Source: Dendrophyllia cribrosa
Lineage: Eukaryota; Cnidaria; Anthozoa; Scleractinia; Dendrophylliidae
DNA: 64,000 nucleotides
Reading direction: 5' to 3'
Assembly (NCBI GenBank): GCA_024195265.1
Contig: JAJLRJ010000011.1
Span: forward strand, 26,775,792 to 26,839,791
A program made the position numbers and the translations under genes. Positions within the stretch are counted from its first letter, which is position 1. Every line of letters starts with the position of its first letter. Positions 34,824 to 45,414 of this stretch are shown here, piece after piece. The notes below the pieces were generated by a model that was given only the letters and a program-made list of their open reading frames with translations, did no database searches and was not told where the DNA came from.

Positions 34824-35527
34824 TTTCCTTGAAAAAAGGTACCAGTGATAGAAGGAAAGGATTACAAAAGGTTTAATGAATGACATGGAAGAGAGCCGAA
34901 ATATAGCTAAAAAATATTACCAGGACAAATTATATTGTAAAAGCATAGATTACGCCGAACTATGGCTGACTTCCGCCAAGGGAAATAAAAAAGAAGAAGC
35001 AGCAGCGTACGATATTCTAGCCAACTCCTATCACAAGATTGGACAATGGGAAAAGAGCATAGAAAACGGCAAGCACGAGCTAAGGATTGCCAAAGAAGTG
35101 AAAGATAAGGAATTGGAAGCACAAGCGCGCACTATTCTTTCCAGTTCGTATTACCGAGTTGGTAACTACACACAATGTATGGAGCACTGCAATCAAATTC
35201 TGGGTATTCCTGAGAGAAATAAACAAAGGAAATGGGACGTGCAAGCGTACGATAATCTAGCCTTGTCGTCTTACATGCTTCAAAATGGTGTTGAAGACCC
35301 TGACTATAACGAAGGCATAAAATATGGCGAACTACAGCTAAAAGCTGCCAAAGAAATGGGCGATAGGGAAGGAGAAATAAAAGCATACTTTAATCTAGTC
35401 AACTCGTATACTAAAAGTGGAGATGTAAAAAAAGTTCAAGAGTATTTACAACTCAAACAAAAAGCCTCACAAGACCAGTCGCAATCAAAAGCCGCAGCCG
35501 CGGAAGGATCTTCAAATTATAGTTCAG
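34824..35527 (+). CDS. TPR-domain exon of a TPR-ROC-COR (Roco-like) gene
   Basis: Exon bounded by an acceptor-like TTTGCAG before 34824 and a donor TTCAG|GTAAAG after 35527. ATG at 34876 follows an in-frame TAG at 34849, so it is the likely start. About 217 residues: tetratricopeptide-type helix pairs of about 40 residues, for example AAAYDILANSYHKIGQWEKS, AQARTILSSSYYRVGNYTQC and IKAYFNLVNSYTKSGDVKKV, then a Gln/Ser/Ala-rich linker ending NYSSG. The exon ends in phase 1, matching every exon of the array that follows. TPRs usually bind partner proteins. Neighbouring exons encode a GTPase, so this is probably the sensor or scaffold end of a Roco-type protein; the partner is unknown. Confidence 0.75.
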
Positions 35528-36156
35528 GTAAAGAGATCCCAATGTGACCATTCCTTTTGAAAACTTTCTATTTGGCCTGATTTGGAAAAAAGAATCCAGC
35601 AAAATTCTCAGAAAAGAAAAACAAACAACTGATCACTGGGTTTATGTTTCTGAAGACTAATTTTCGTGGAGACCGTTTTACTTTTACTTTTTTTTGGAAG
35701 GGAGAGGGACGGGGGAGGCTGTTATTTAAGGGGAATTTTAGGTTTTAAAGTTAAGTTCGGCCTACAATGTATGGCGTTTTGTCTCTGAGAAATTAGAACA
35801 TTTTTGAATGGTATTAGTCGATATAGAACATAAGAAAAGCTACTTTTTCGAACGGTTTTACATGAAGTTAACAAAATTTGTTATTAGGATGTATAAACCG
35901 GGTCATGTCATGTAATGGGCGCTGTCGCGACTGTTGCACTCTGGTTGTTGATTGTGTTTCTAAGGTAAAGAGCACTGTTGTGTCATAAAATCAAATTTAA
36001 AAGGTCAATCACTGTCAGGAAATTTTTTAAGCAGCCATCCAAAATTAACATTAAGAGTGCTTGATTTCCGTTTCCATCGGCTTTATAAGTTATATGTTAT
36101 TATAATGTTTTAATTTCATAAACGCGAATAATTTTAGTTATCTTTTGTACTTTTAG

Positions 36157-36297
36157 AAAGTCCCCAAGACGGGGAATACGAAAAGGAATCGACAGAAAGA
36201 GGTTTAAAAGAGCGGTTAAATTCAGGCGATTTGAAAGAAATCAAAGAAGGGGAAACCGATGAAGCCCGAGGAAGACTTCCAAATGAAAGTAGTTCAG
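36157..36297 (+). CDS. Array exon 1
   Basis: Acceptor TACTTTTAG, donor GTAACAAG, 141 nt, phase 1-1. The peptide starts ESPQDGEYEKESTERGLKER and ends RLPNESSS. It is the most divergent intact unit (Tyr for His at residue 8, LKERLN in place of LTERSN). Confidence 0.85.
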
Positions 36298-36781
36298 GTA
36301 ACAAGATAACAACCTTTTTTTCGGAAGGGAGAGGGACGGGGAAGGCTGTTATTTGAGGAAATTTTAGGTCTTTAAGTTACGTTCGGCCTACAATGTATGG
36401 CGTTTTGCCTCTGAGAAATTAGAACATTTTTAAATGGTATTAGTCGATATAGAACATACGAAAAGCGAATTTTTAGAACGATTTTACATGAAGTTAACAA
36501 AATTTGTTATTAGGATGTAAAAACCGGGCCATGTAATGGGCGCTGTCGCGACTGTTGTACGCTGGTTGTTGATTTTGTTTCTAAGGTAAACGCGAGCACT
36601 GTTGCGTCATATCATAAAATTTAAAAGGTCAATCACTGTCAGGAAATTTTTTAAACAGCTATCCAAAAATAACATTTAGAATGCTTGATTTCTGTTTCTA
36701 TCGGCTTTATAAGTTATAAATAAATTATAATGTATTAATTTCATAAACGCGAATAATTTTAGTTATCTTTTGTACTTTTAG

Positions 36782-36921
36782 AAAGTCCTCAAGACGGTGA
36801 ACATGAAAAGGAATTGACAGAAGAAGTTTAACAGAGCGGTCAAATTCAGGTGATTTGAAAGAAATCAAAGAAGAAGAAACCGATGAATCCCGAGGTAGAC
36901 TTCCAAATGGCAGTAGTTCAG
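36782..36921 (+). pseudogene. Array exon 2, frameshifted (140 nt)
   Basis: One A is missing in ACAGAAGAAG, where the other units read ACAGAAAGAAG. This causes a TAA a few codons later and an exon length of 140. Splice sites are intact (TTTTAG and AG|GTACC). Inclusion would truncate the protein; skipping would keep frame. Confidence 0.8.
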
Positions 36922-37408
36922 GTACCAAGATTGCAACCTTTTTTTTTTGGAAGGGAGAGGGACAGGGGGAGCGTGTTATTTAAAGAAATTTTAGGTCTTT
37001 AAGTTAAGTTCGGCCACAATGTATGGCGTTTTGCCTCTGAGAAATTAAAAAAAAATTTAAATGGTATTAGTCGATATAGAACATAAGAAAAGCGAATTTT
37101 TAGAACGATTTTACATGAAGTTAACAAAATTTGTTATTAGGATGTAAAAACCGGGCCATGTAATGGGCGCTGTCGCGACTGTTGCACGCTGGTTGTTGAT
37201 TGTGTTTCTAAGGTTAACGCGAGCACTGTTGCGTCATATGATAAAATTGAAAAGGTCAATCACTGTCAGGAAATTTTTTAAACAGCTATCCAAAACTAAC
37301 ATTTAGAATGCTTGATTTCTGTTTCTATCGGCTTTATAAGTTATAAATAAATTATAATGTATTAATTTCATAAACGCGAATAATTTTAGTTATCTTTTGT
37401 ACTTTTAG

Positions 37409-37549
37409 AATGTCCTCAAGACAGTGAACATGAAAAGGAATTGACAGAAAGAGGTTTAACAGAGCAGTCAAATTCAGGCGATTTGAAAGAAATCAAAGAA
37501 GGGGAAACCGATGAATCCCGGGGAAGACTTCCAAATGGCAGTAGTTCAG
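37409..37549 (+). CDS. Array exon 3
   Basis: 141 nt, phase 1-1. The peptide begins ECPQDSEHEKELTERGLTEQ, with Cys at residue 2 and Ser for Gly at 6, and ends RLPNGSSS. Donor GTACCAAG. Confidence 0.85.
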
Positions 37550-38032
37550 GTACCAAGATCACAACCTTTTTTTTGGAAGGGAGAGGGACAGGGGGAGCGT
37601 GTTATTTAAGGAAATTTTAGGTCTTTAAGTTAAGTTCGGCCACAATGTATGGCGTTTTGCCTCTGAGAAATTAAAAAAAAATTAAATGGTATTAGTCGCT
37701 ATAGAACATAAGAAAAGCGAATTTTTAGAACGATTTTACATGAAATTAACAAAATTTGTTATTGGGATGTATAAACCGGGTCATGTAACGGACGCTGTCG
37801 CGACTGTTGCACGCTGGTTGTTGATTTTGTTTCTAAGGTAAAGAGCACTGTTGCGTCATAATTAAAATCAAATTTAAAAGGTCAATCACTGTCAGGAAAT
37901 TTTTTAGCAACTATCCAAAATTAACATTAAGAATGCTTGATTTCTGTTTCTATCGGCTTTATAAGTTATAAATTATTATATTGTATTAATTTCATAAACG
38001 CGAATAATTTTAGTTATCTTTTGTACTTTTAG

Positions 38033-38173
38033 AAAGTCCCCAAGACGGTGAACATGAAAAGGAATCGACAGAAAATAGTTCAACGGAGCGGTCAAATTCA
38101 GGCGATTTGAAAGAAATCAAAGAAGGGGAAACCGATGAAGCCCGAGGAAGACTTCCAAATGAAAGTAGTTCAG
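38033..38173 (+). CDS. Array exon 4
   Basis: 141 nt, phase 1-1. The peptide begins ESPQDGEHEKESTENSSTER and ends RLPNESSS. Its translation is identical to that of exon 7, and the donor GTAACAAG is shared with exons 1, 7 and 11. Confidence 0.85.
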
Positions 38174-38657
38174 GTAACAAGATAACAACCTTTTTTTCGG
38201 AAGGGAGAGGGACGGGGGAGGCTGTTATTTGAGGAAATTTTAGGTCTTTAAGTTACGTTTGGCCTACAATGTATGGCGTTTTGCCTCTGAGAAATTAGAA
38301 CATTTTTAAATGGTATTAGTCGATATAGAACATAAGAAAAGCGAATTTTTAGAACGATTTTACATGAAGTTAACAAAATTTGTTATTAGGATGTAAAAAC
38401 CGGGCCATGTAATGGGCGCTGTCGCGACTGTTGCACGCTGGTTGTTGATTGTGTTTCTAAGGTAAACGCGAGCACTGTTGCGTCATATGATAAAATTTAA
38501 AAGGTCAATCACTGTCAGGAAATTTTTTAAACAGCTATCCAAAAATAACATTTAGAATGCTTGATTTCTGTTTCTATCGGCTTTATAAGTTATAAATAAA
38601 TTATAATGTATTAATTTCATAAACGCGAATAATTTTAGTTATCTTTTGTACTTTTAG

Positions 38658-38798
38658 AATGTCCTCAAGACGGTGAACATGAAAAGGAATTGACAGAAAG
38701 AAGTTTAACAGAGCGGTCAAATTCAGGTGATTTGAAAGAAATCAAAGAAGAAGACACCGATGAATCCCGAGGAAGACTTGCAAATGGCAGTAGTTCAG
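38658..38798 (+). CDS. Array exon 5
   Basis: 141 nt, phase 1-1. The peptide begins ECPQDGEHEKELTERSLTER, with KEEDTDES where others have KEGETDE or KEEETDES, and ends RLANGSSS. Confidence 0.85.
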
Positions 38799-39281
38799 GT
38801 ACCAAGATCACAACCTTTTTTTTGGAAGGGAGAGGGACGGGGGAGCGTGTTATTTAATGAAATTTTAGGTCTTTAAGTTAAGTTCGGCCACAATGTATGG
38901 CGTTTTGCCTCTGAGAAATTTAAAAAAATTTAAATGGTATTAGTCGATATAGAACATAAGAAAAGCGAATTTTTAGAACGATTTTACATGAAGTTAACAA
39001 AATTTGTTATTAGGATGTAAAAACCTGGCCATGTAATGGGCGCTGTCGCGACTGTTGCACGCTGGTTGTTGATTGTGTTTCTAAGGTAAACGCGAGCACT
39101 GTTGCGTCATATGATAAAATTTAAAAGGTCAATCACTGTCTTGAAATTTTTTAAACAGCTATCCAAAAATAATATTTAGAATGCTTGATTTCTGTTTCTA
39201 TCGGCTTTATAAGTTATAAATAAATTCTAATGTATTAATTTCATAAACGCGAATAATTTTAGTTATCTTTTGTACTTTTAG

Positions 39282-39422
39282 AAAGTCCTCAAGACAGTGA
39301 ACATGAAAAGGAATTGACAGAAAGAGGTTTAACAGAGCGGTCAAATTCAGGCGATTTGAAAGAAATCAAAGAAGGGGAAACCGATGAATCCCGGGGAAGA
39401 CTTCCAAATGGCAGTAGTTCAG
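39282..39422 (+). CDS. Array exon 6
   Basis: 141 nt, phase 1-1. The peptide begins ESPQDSEHEKELTERGLTER. It is the closest relative of exon 3, lying 1873 bp further on. Confidence 0.85.
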
Positions 39423-39905
39423 GTACCAAGATCACAACTTTTTTTTTGGAAGGGAGAGGGACAGGGGGAGCGTGTTATTTAAGGAAATTTTAGGTCTTTA
39501 AGTTAAGTTCGGCCACAATGTATGGCGTTTTGCCTCTGAGAAATTAAAAAAAAATTAAATGGTATTAGTCGCTATAGAACATAAGAAAAGCGAAGTTTTA
39601 GAACGATTTTACATGAAATTAACAAAATTTGTTATTGGCATGTATAAACCGGGTCATGTAACGGACGCTGTCGCGACTGTTGCACGCTGGTTGTTGATTT
39701 TGTTTCTAAGGTAAAGAGCACTGTTGCGTCATAATTAAAATCAAATTTAAAAGGTCAATCACTGTCAGGAAATTTTTTAGCAGCTATCCAAAATTAACAT
39801 TAAGAATGCTTGATTTCTGTTTCTATCGGCTTTATAAGTTATAAATTATTATATTGTATTAATTTCATAAACGCGAATAATTTTAGTTATCTTTTGTACT
39901 TTTAG

Positions 39906-40046
39906 AAAGTCCCCAAGACGGTGAACATGAAAAGGAATCGACAGAAAATAGTTCAACGGAGCGGTCAAATTCAGGCGATTTGAAAGAAATCAAAGAAGGG
40001 GAAACCGATGAAGCCCGAGGAAGACTTCCAAATGAAAGTAGTTCAG
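39906..40046 (+). CDS. Array exon 7
   Basis: 141 nt, phase 1-1. It encodes the same peptide as exon 4, 1873 bp upstream, and its flanking introns match those of exon 4 nearly base for base. Confidence 0.85.
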
Positions 40047-40530
40047 GTAACAAGATAACAACCTTTTTTTCGGAAGGGAGAGGGACGGGGGAGGCTGTTA
40101 TTTGAGGAAATTTTAGGTCTTTAAGTTACGTTCGGCCTACAATGTATGGCGTTTTGCCTCTGAGAAATTAGAACATTTTTAAATGGTATTAGTCGATATA
40201 GAACATAAGAAAAGCGAATTTTTAGAACGATTTTACATGAAGTTAACAAAATTTGTTATTAGGATGTAAAAACCGGGCCATGTAATGGGCGCTGTCGCGA
40301 CTGTTGCACGCTGGTTGTTGATTGTGTTTCTAAGGTAAACGCGAGCACTGTTGCGTCATATGATAAAATTTAAAAGGTCAATCACTGTCAGGAAATTTTT
40401 TAAACAGCTATCCAAAAATAACATTTAGAATGCTTGATTTCTGTTTCTATCGGCTTTATAAGTTATAAATAAATTATAATGTATTAATTTCATAAACGCG
40501 AATAATTTTAGTTATCTTTTGTACTTTTAG

Positions 40531-40671
40531 AAAGTCCTCAAGACGGTGAACATGAAAAGGAATTGACAGAAAGAAGTTTAACAGAGCGGTCAAATTCAGG
40601 CGATTTGAAAGAAATCAAAGAAGAGGAAACCGATGAATCCCTGGGAAGACTTCCAAATGGCAGTAGTTCAG
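40531..40671 (+). CDS. Array exon 8
   Basis: 141 nt, phase 1-1. The peptide begins ESPQDGEHEKELTERSLTER, with KEEETDESLGRL near the end. The following intron shares the CCACAGTGTATGG variant with the intron after exon 10. Confidence 0.85.
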
Positions 40672-41153
40672 GTACCAAGATCACAACCTTTTTTTTGGAA
40701 GGGAGAGGGACGGGGGAGCGTGTTATTTAAGGAAATTTTAGGTCTTTAAGTTAAGTTCGGCCACAGTGTATGGCGTTTTGCCTCTGAGAAATTAAAAAAA
40801 AATTAAATGGTATTAGTCGATATAGAACATAAGAAAAGCGAATTTTTAGAACGATTTCACATGAAATTAACAAAATTTGTTATTAGGATGTATAAACCGG
40901 GTCATGTAACGGGCGCTGTCGCGACTGTTGCACGTTGGTTGTTGATTTTGTTTCTAAGGTAAAGAGCACTGTTGCGTCATAATTATAATCAAATTTAAAA
41001 GGTCAATCACTGTCAGGAAATTTTTTAGCAGCTATCCAAAATTAACATTAAGAATGCTTGATTTCTGTTTCTATCGGCTTTATAAGTTATAAATTATTAT
41101 AATGTATTAATTTCATAAACGCGAATAATTTTAGTTATCTTTTGTACTTTTAG

Positions 41154-41294
41154 AAAGTCCCCAAGACGGTGAACATGAAAAGGAATTGACAGAAAGAAGT
41201 TTAACAGAGCGGTCAAATTCAGGCGATTTGAAAGAAATCAAAGAAGAAGAAACCGATGAATCCCGAGGAAGACTTCCAAATGGCAGTAGTTCAG
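41154..41294 (+). CDS. Array exon 9
   Basis: 141 nt, phase 1-1. Same start as exon 8 but SRGRL rather than SLGRL. The following intron shares the CTGTCTTGAAAT variant with the intron after exon 5. Confidence 0.85.
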
Positions 41295-41777
41295 GTACCA
41301 AGATCACAACCTTTTTTTTGGAAGGGAGAGGGACGGGGGAGCGTGTTATTTAAGGAAATTTTAGGTCTTTAAGTTAAGTTCGGCCACAATGTATGGCGTT
41401 TTGCCTCTGAGAAATTAAAAAAAATTTAAATGGTATTAGTCGATATAGAACATAAGAAAAGCGAATTTTTAGAACGATTTTACATGAAGTTAACAAAATT
41501 TGTTATTAGGATGTAAAAACCGGGCCATGTAATGGGCGCTGTCGCGACTGTTGCACGCTGGTTGTTGATTGTGTTTCTAAGGTAAACGCGAGCACTGTTG
41601 CGTCATATGATAAAATTTAAAAGGTCAATCACTGTCTTGAAATTTTTTAAACAGCTATCCAAAAATAACATTTAGAATGCTTGATTTCTGTTTCTATCGG
41701 CTTTATAAGTTATAAATAAATTCTAATGTATTAATTTCATAAACGCGAATAATTTTAGTTATCTTTTGTACTTTTAG

Positions 41778-41918
41778 AAAGTCCTCAAGACGGTGAACAT
41801 GAAAAGGAATCGACAGAAAGAAGTTTAACAGAGCGGTCAAATTCAGGCGATTTGAAAGAAATCAAAGAAGAGGAAACCGATGAATCCCTGGGAAGACTTC
41901 CAAATGGCATTAGTTCAG
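41778..41918 (+). CDS. Array exon 10
   Basis: 141 nt, phase 1-1. The peptide begins ESPQDGEHEKESTERSLTER, with an Ile in the otherwise invariant terminal NGSSS (NGISS). Confidence 0.85.
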
Positions 41919-42400
41919 GTACCAAGATCACAACCTTTTTTTTGGAAGGGAGAGGGACGGGGGAGCGTGTTATTTAAGGAAATTTTAGGTCCTTAAGTTA
42001 AGTTCGGCCACAGTGTATGGCGTTTTGCCTCTGAGAAATTAAAAAAAAATTAAATGGTATTAGTCGATATAGAACATAAGAAAAGCGAATTTTTAGAACG
42101 ATTTCACATGAAATTAACAAAATTTGTTATTAGGATGTATAAACCGAGTCATGTAACGGGCGCTGTCGCGACTGTTGCACGTTGGTTGTTGATTTTGTTT
42201 CTAAGGTAAAGAGCACTGTTGCGTCATAATTATAATCAAATTTAAAAGGTCAATCACTGTCAGGAAATTTTTTAGCAGCTATCCAAAATTAACATTAAGA
42301 ATGCTTGATTTCTGTTTCTATCGGCTTTATAAGTTATAAATTATTATAATGTATTAATTTCATAAACGCGAATAATTTTAGTTATCTTTTGTACTTTTAG

Positions 42401-42541
42401 AAAGTCCCCAAGACGGTGAACATGAAAAGGAATCGACAGAAAATAGTTCAACGGAGCGGTCAAATTCAGGCGATTTAAAAGAAATCAAAGAAGGGGAAAC
42501 CGATGAAGCCCAAGGAAGACTTCCAAACGGCAGTAGTTCAG
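42401..42541 (+). CDS. Array exon 11 (last)
   Basis: 141 nt, phase 1-1. The peptide is like exons 4 and 7 (ENSSTERSN) but ends AQGRLPNGSSS. Repeat similarity stops about 20 bp into the following intron, which is 2.4 kb. The phase 1 end joins in frame to the ROC exon at 44938. Confidence 0.85.
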
Positions 42542-43221
42542 GTAACAAGATCACAACCTGACCAGCAAATATTGTAATCTTGGTAATAGTACCTGGGAGG
42601 GTTCTAGTCATAGAGACCTTCGTGACAAATAAAGGAAATTTATCGCTATATATTTAACTGTTTCCTAATAAACCAGGCACCAGTTCAATGAAACTATCGC
42701 AGTGTTGAGAAGTTAGAGCAGATAACTGCGGTATGACTCGAATATTCAAGTTTTTTTTAAGGTCTCATATGTTTGAGTATTTATTATTACTCGTGGCGGA
42801 GCACACGAGTTGTAAATCCCGCTTTGACTTTTCTTCTTTTTTTTCGTGTCACATTAGCGCATTAGCGCACGACGACTATATGGCTTTCAGCCATGAAATA
42901 GATACCGCAAAATCTCTCCATGTGTTGACTTGAGAAGCAAGATAGAGAACTACAGCGTACAATTGCACGCTTTCAAGACAATTTAAGGCGTTCATGGATG
43001 GATAGGATCGTTTGATATATTGTGTTCGCCGCTTATTCCTGTGGGATTTTTGCTCCGGCAAGTTCTGTGTTTTATATATTAAACTTGCCATTTGCTTAGA
43101 GATCGAGCTTAAGTGTCAGCTACTGAATGTAGTGTATCCTTACTTTTAAACCGTGTATACGGGAAAGCATAATGAACGGGTTATCGGTAACGGTGGCTAA
43201 ATAAAATTCACTCTCTCACTC

Positions 43222-43343
43222 AGGCCCGGTTCAAACGTCGAACTTCACATGTGCCAAATCTAATGCAAATGAGCAAAATCTATTGTTCTTGCTCATTTGC
43301 ATTAGATTCGGCACATGTGAAGTTCGACGTTTGAACCGGGCCT
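43222..43343. mobile_element. Hairpin MITE, GGCCCGGTTCA family
   Basis: Arms of about 55 bp, starting AGGCCCGGTTCAAACGTCGA, around an 11-nt loop. Flanked by CACTC on both sides (43217-43221 and 43344-43348), a possible 5-bp duplication. It shares its end sequence with the element at 59501-59912. Confidence 0.75.
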
Positions 43344-43605
43344 CACTCACTCGCTCCTTCCATCAGCTGTAAACTTAGTGAGTAAATGCTTTGTTACGAA
43401 TTAAAAAAATTGACCGTGAATCCAGCGATATAAATAATTAATTTGATGTAAACGAATATAGACAACAATAAGCTTACAGATATTTCGCATTTGGAGTTTT
43501 TAGTGCAACATTAAAATCAATCTAAAAGGATTTTGCAACCGAAACACGCGTTTTGATGCGTATCTACCTTAAAATAACAAAATTTAGTTGCTAAGTAGCA
43601 TGTGT

Positions 43606-43690
43606 TCTTCGACAGCGCAGTGGATTGAATTTGTGGCTTGGCCCCGGACGGCCCGAGTTCGAGTCTCCATTAAGTCCTATTTTTCCCCTT
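43606..43690 (+). repeat. tRNA-derived SINE or tRNA pseudogene
   Basis: The A-box-like ACAGCGCAGTGG (43612-43623) and B-box-like AGTTCGAGTC (43656-43665) have tRNA spacing. An oligo-T run follows at about 43680. The cloverleaf arms do not pair well, so it is not a functional tRNA gene. Confidence 0.4.
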
Positions 43691-44130
43691 TTTTTTCTTT
43701 CTTCGAACAGGACATTATGAAAGTGATGTACTTTTTTTTTTCGTTCGTCAAAAATCCTTACGTTTAATTTAAAAATATATAATATATCGAACCGTGTCAG
43801 CGTGAAAACGTAAGCTTACGGCAATATTGCGTTACGCGTTAGCATTTCTTCTTCACGGGTTGGCTCTTAGGAGCCTTTGATTAGACATAATTTCAAGCTT
43901 GTGTTTCTCCTTAAAAGCACTCAAAACACTCGGGAATCAATTCTGCAATGAGTTAAAGGCGCCACGAGTTCAAGCTGTGTACAGCTTCTTGTTTTATAAT
44001 GATCTCTGTTGCAAACACATTTGGTCTCTTTCTGGACTAGACGCTTTGTAATGTCAGCGTAAATAAATGTTAACATTTCAATGGCACTTACCTTTAGTTT
44101 GATGTATTAAGCAATATGTCTTGATAGGCG

Positions 44131-44472
44131 GTCAGCATTAGATCCCATCCGCCTAAACCACCTCGGACACTTATTGAGAATTACATAACGTAATGTCGAC
44201 ACTAAGAATTTTATTTTCAATAAATTTTTAAGTGTAAAAAAAATCTTAAATCACCACTCAGGATTGAACCCGTGACCTCAGCTAGGCTTAGGCTTACGTA
44301 GCCTTCCGTACTAGGGTGCCACCTAGCTTCTCGGGTTGTTTAGGCCTAAATTTAACGATTAAAACTGCTAACCCCAACCTCAACAGAAAGCTAACCAGTA
44401 ACTCCGTTATATAAGTCTCAATAAGGTGTCCGAGGTGGTTTAGGCGGATGGGATCTAATGCTAACCTCTAAC
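44131..44472. mobile_element. Mutator-like MITE with 11-bp target-site duplication
   Basis: Terminal inverted repeats of about 48 bp (44132-44179 with 44416-44464, TCAGCATTAGATCCCATCC and inverse). Flanked by CTTGATAGGCG on both sides (44120-44130 and 44473-44483). A duplication of 9-11 bp with long inverted ends is typical of Mutator-type elements. The centre carries a tRNA-like sequence. Confidence 0.7.
44250..44338 (-). repeat. tRNA-like insert inside the Mutator-like MITE
   Basis: On the minus strand, GCTAGGTGGCAC (A-box-like) and ACGGGTTCAATCC (an excellent B box, 44261-44273 region). It is probably the head of a tRNA-derived SINE captured between the inverted repeats, or a decayed tRNA gene. 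Confidence 0.45.
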
Positions 44473-44937
44473 CTTGATAGGCGACAGCACGCTTTCTCGT
44501 AACAACCGTTGAGTAGAGTACATGCACACATTCTGTTGTATGACATTTTTCTTTCAAAGAGGGTAGGGGAAAAAGCCATGTATTGTCAGGCCAAGATATG
44601 TCTGGATAGATTTTCTACGTTCGTTTGACTTGTGTCCGACTGGTGTCCAAATGGTACATTTTCTAATAAATAGTTTAGTTTTGTTAAAGTGAGTTTTGGC
44701 GCTGTTTAACCCTTTCATATCCAGAGACAATTATGGAGACATGTTATGTTGTTCTAACTTTTGAGCCTGTCGAAAAAATCATATGGTGTGCATCAACATT
44801 GAAATGAAACCTCTTCGGCAGTACTTTTGCATGATACCATTTGTTTTTCAATATTTAATAAATTGAAATTTGGAAATGTTATTGAATTTTGATTGTTTGC
44901 ACTCTTGGGAGTTAATTGTAAGTCTATTTTTTTGTAG

Positions 44938-45233
44938 TTCCAAGTGAAGTTGAAGCACTGGGACCAGGAACAAAGGTTGCCTCTGAAAATGACTTAAAAA
45001 CTGGGAAAGTAAAGCTGTACCGTACTCGAATCATATTGATTGGTCAGGATCAAGCTGGCAAGACGAGTTTGAAGAAGTCTTTGTTTGGTCTCCCATTTGA
45101 AGGATCTAAAGTTGACCCAACAGTATTCGAAGTTGACGTAAAGCAAGTCAAGAACTGGTCACTCTCTGATGATGCAAGAATTGCAGCTAAAGAAGTTAAA
45201 GAAGAAGAACCTAAGGAGAGAAAAATGAATGAG
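44938..45233 (+). CDS. ROC GTPase exon 1 (P-loop) of the TPR-ROC-COR gene
   Basis: Acceptor TTTTGTAG, 296 nt, enters in phase 1 and ends in phase 0 at the donor ATGAG|GTTAGT. It encodes PSEVEALGPGTKVASENDLK and then KVKLYRTRIILIGQDQAGKT plus SLKKSLFGLPF. GQDQAGKTS is the Walker A / G1 motif, as in ROC domains of Roco proteins (Ras-of-complex GTPases). The next residues (EGSKVDPTVFEVDVKQVKNW) are the switch I region. A charged tail follows (KEVKEEEPKERKMNE). It joins in frame to the array exon upstream and to 49541 downstream. Confidence 0.8.
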
Positions 45234-45414
45234 GTTAGTATACCCTGTAAAGATAAAGCAGTATATCAATAAATATTCTCACATGCTTTCGTCTACTTTT
45301 GAGACGTCAACAGTATACGTCTTGTTATTAAGTATACTGATGCAATGCCCAAAATAACTTATTTAAAATTCGACCTTGCGGACTCGGCGTTTATTTGAAC
45401 CCGGCGTTTATAAA

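Larger units (their letters stand above)
35684..42560 (+). repeat. Array of eleven ~0.62-kb units, each an exon plus intron
   Basis: The repeated unit is about 625 bp: a 141-nt exon and an intron of 482-487 nt. Introns are about as similar between units as exons, so the spread is recent or being homogenised. Units fall into three types recurring in order (1,4,7 / 2,5,8 / 3,6), giving a higher-order period of about 1.875 kb. Units 8-9 and 10-11 form another doublet of 1247 bp. Intron-type sequence begins already at about 35684, downstream of the TPR exon. All exons are phase 1-1 and can be gained, lost or skipped without changing frame. The encoded 47-residue unit is acidic and Ser-rich, likely a disordered spacer. 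Confidence 0.9.
42562..44119. other. Intron sequence with foldback and tRNA-like repeat
   Basis: First part of the intron between array exon 11 and the ROC exon. It holds the foldback at 43222-43343, a tRNA-like Pol III box pair at 43612-43665, and a repeat shared with 7.86-8.2 kb. No exon seen. Confidence 0.5.

Noticed and set aside
35527..42541. CRISPR-like regular array
   Set aside because: The repeats are whole exon-intron units with conserved spacers and splice sites, not short repeats with unique spacers; the setting is eukaryotic.
43606..43690. Functional tRNA gene
   Set aside because: A and B boxes are present but the acceptor and anticodon stems do not pair.
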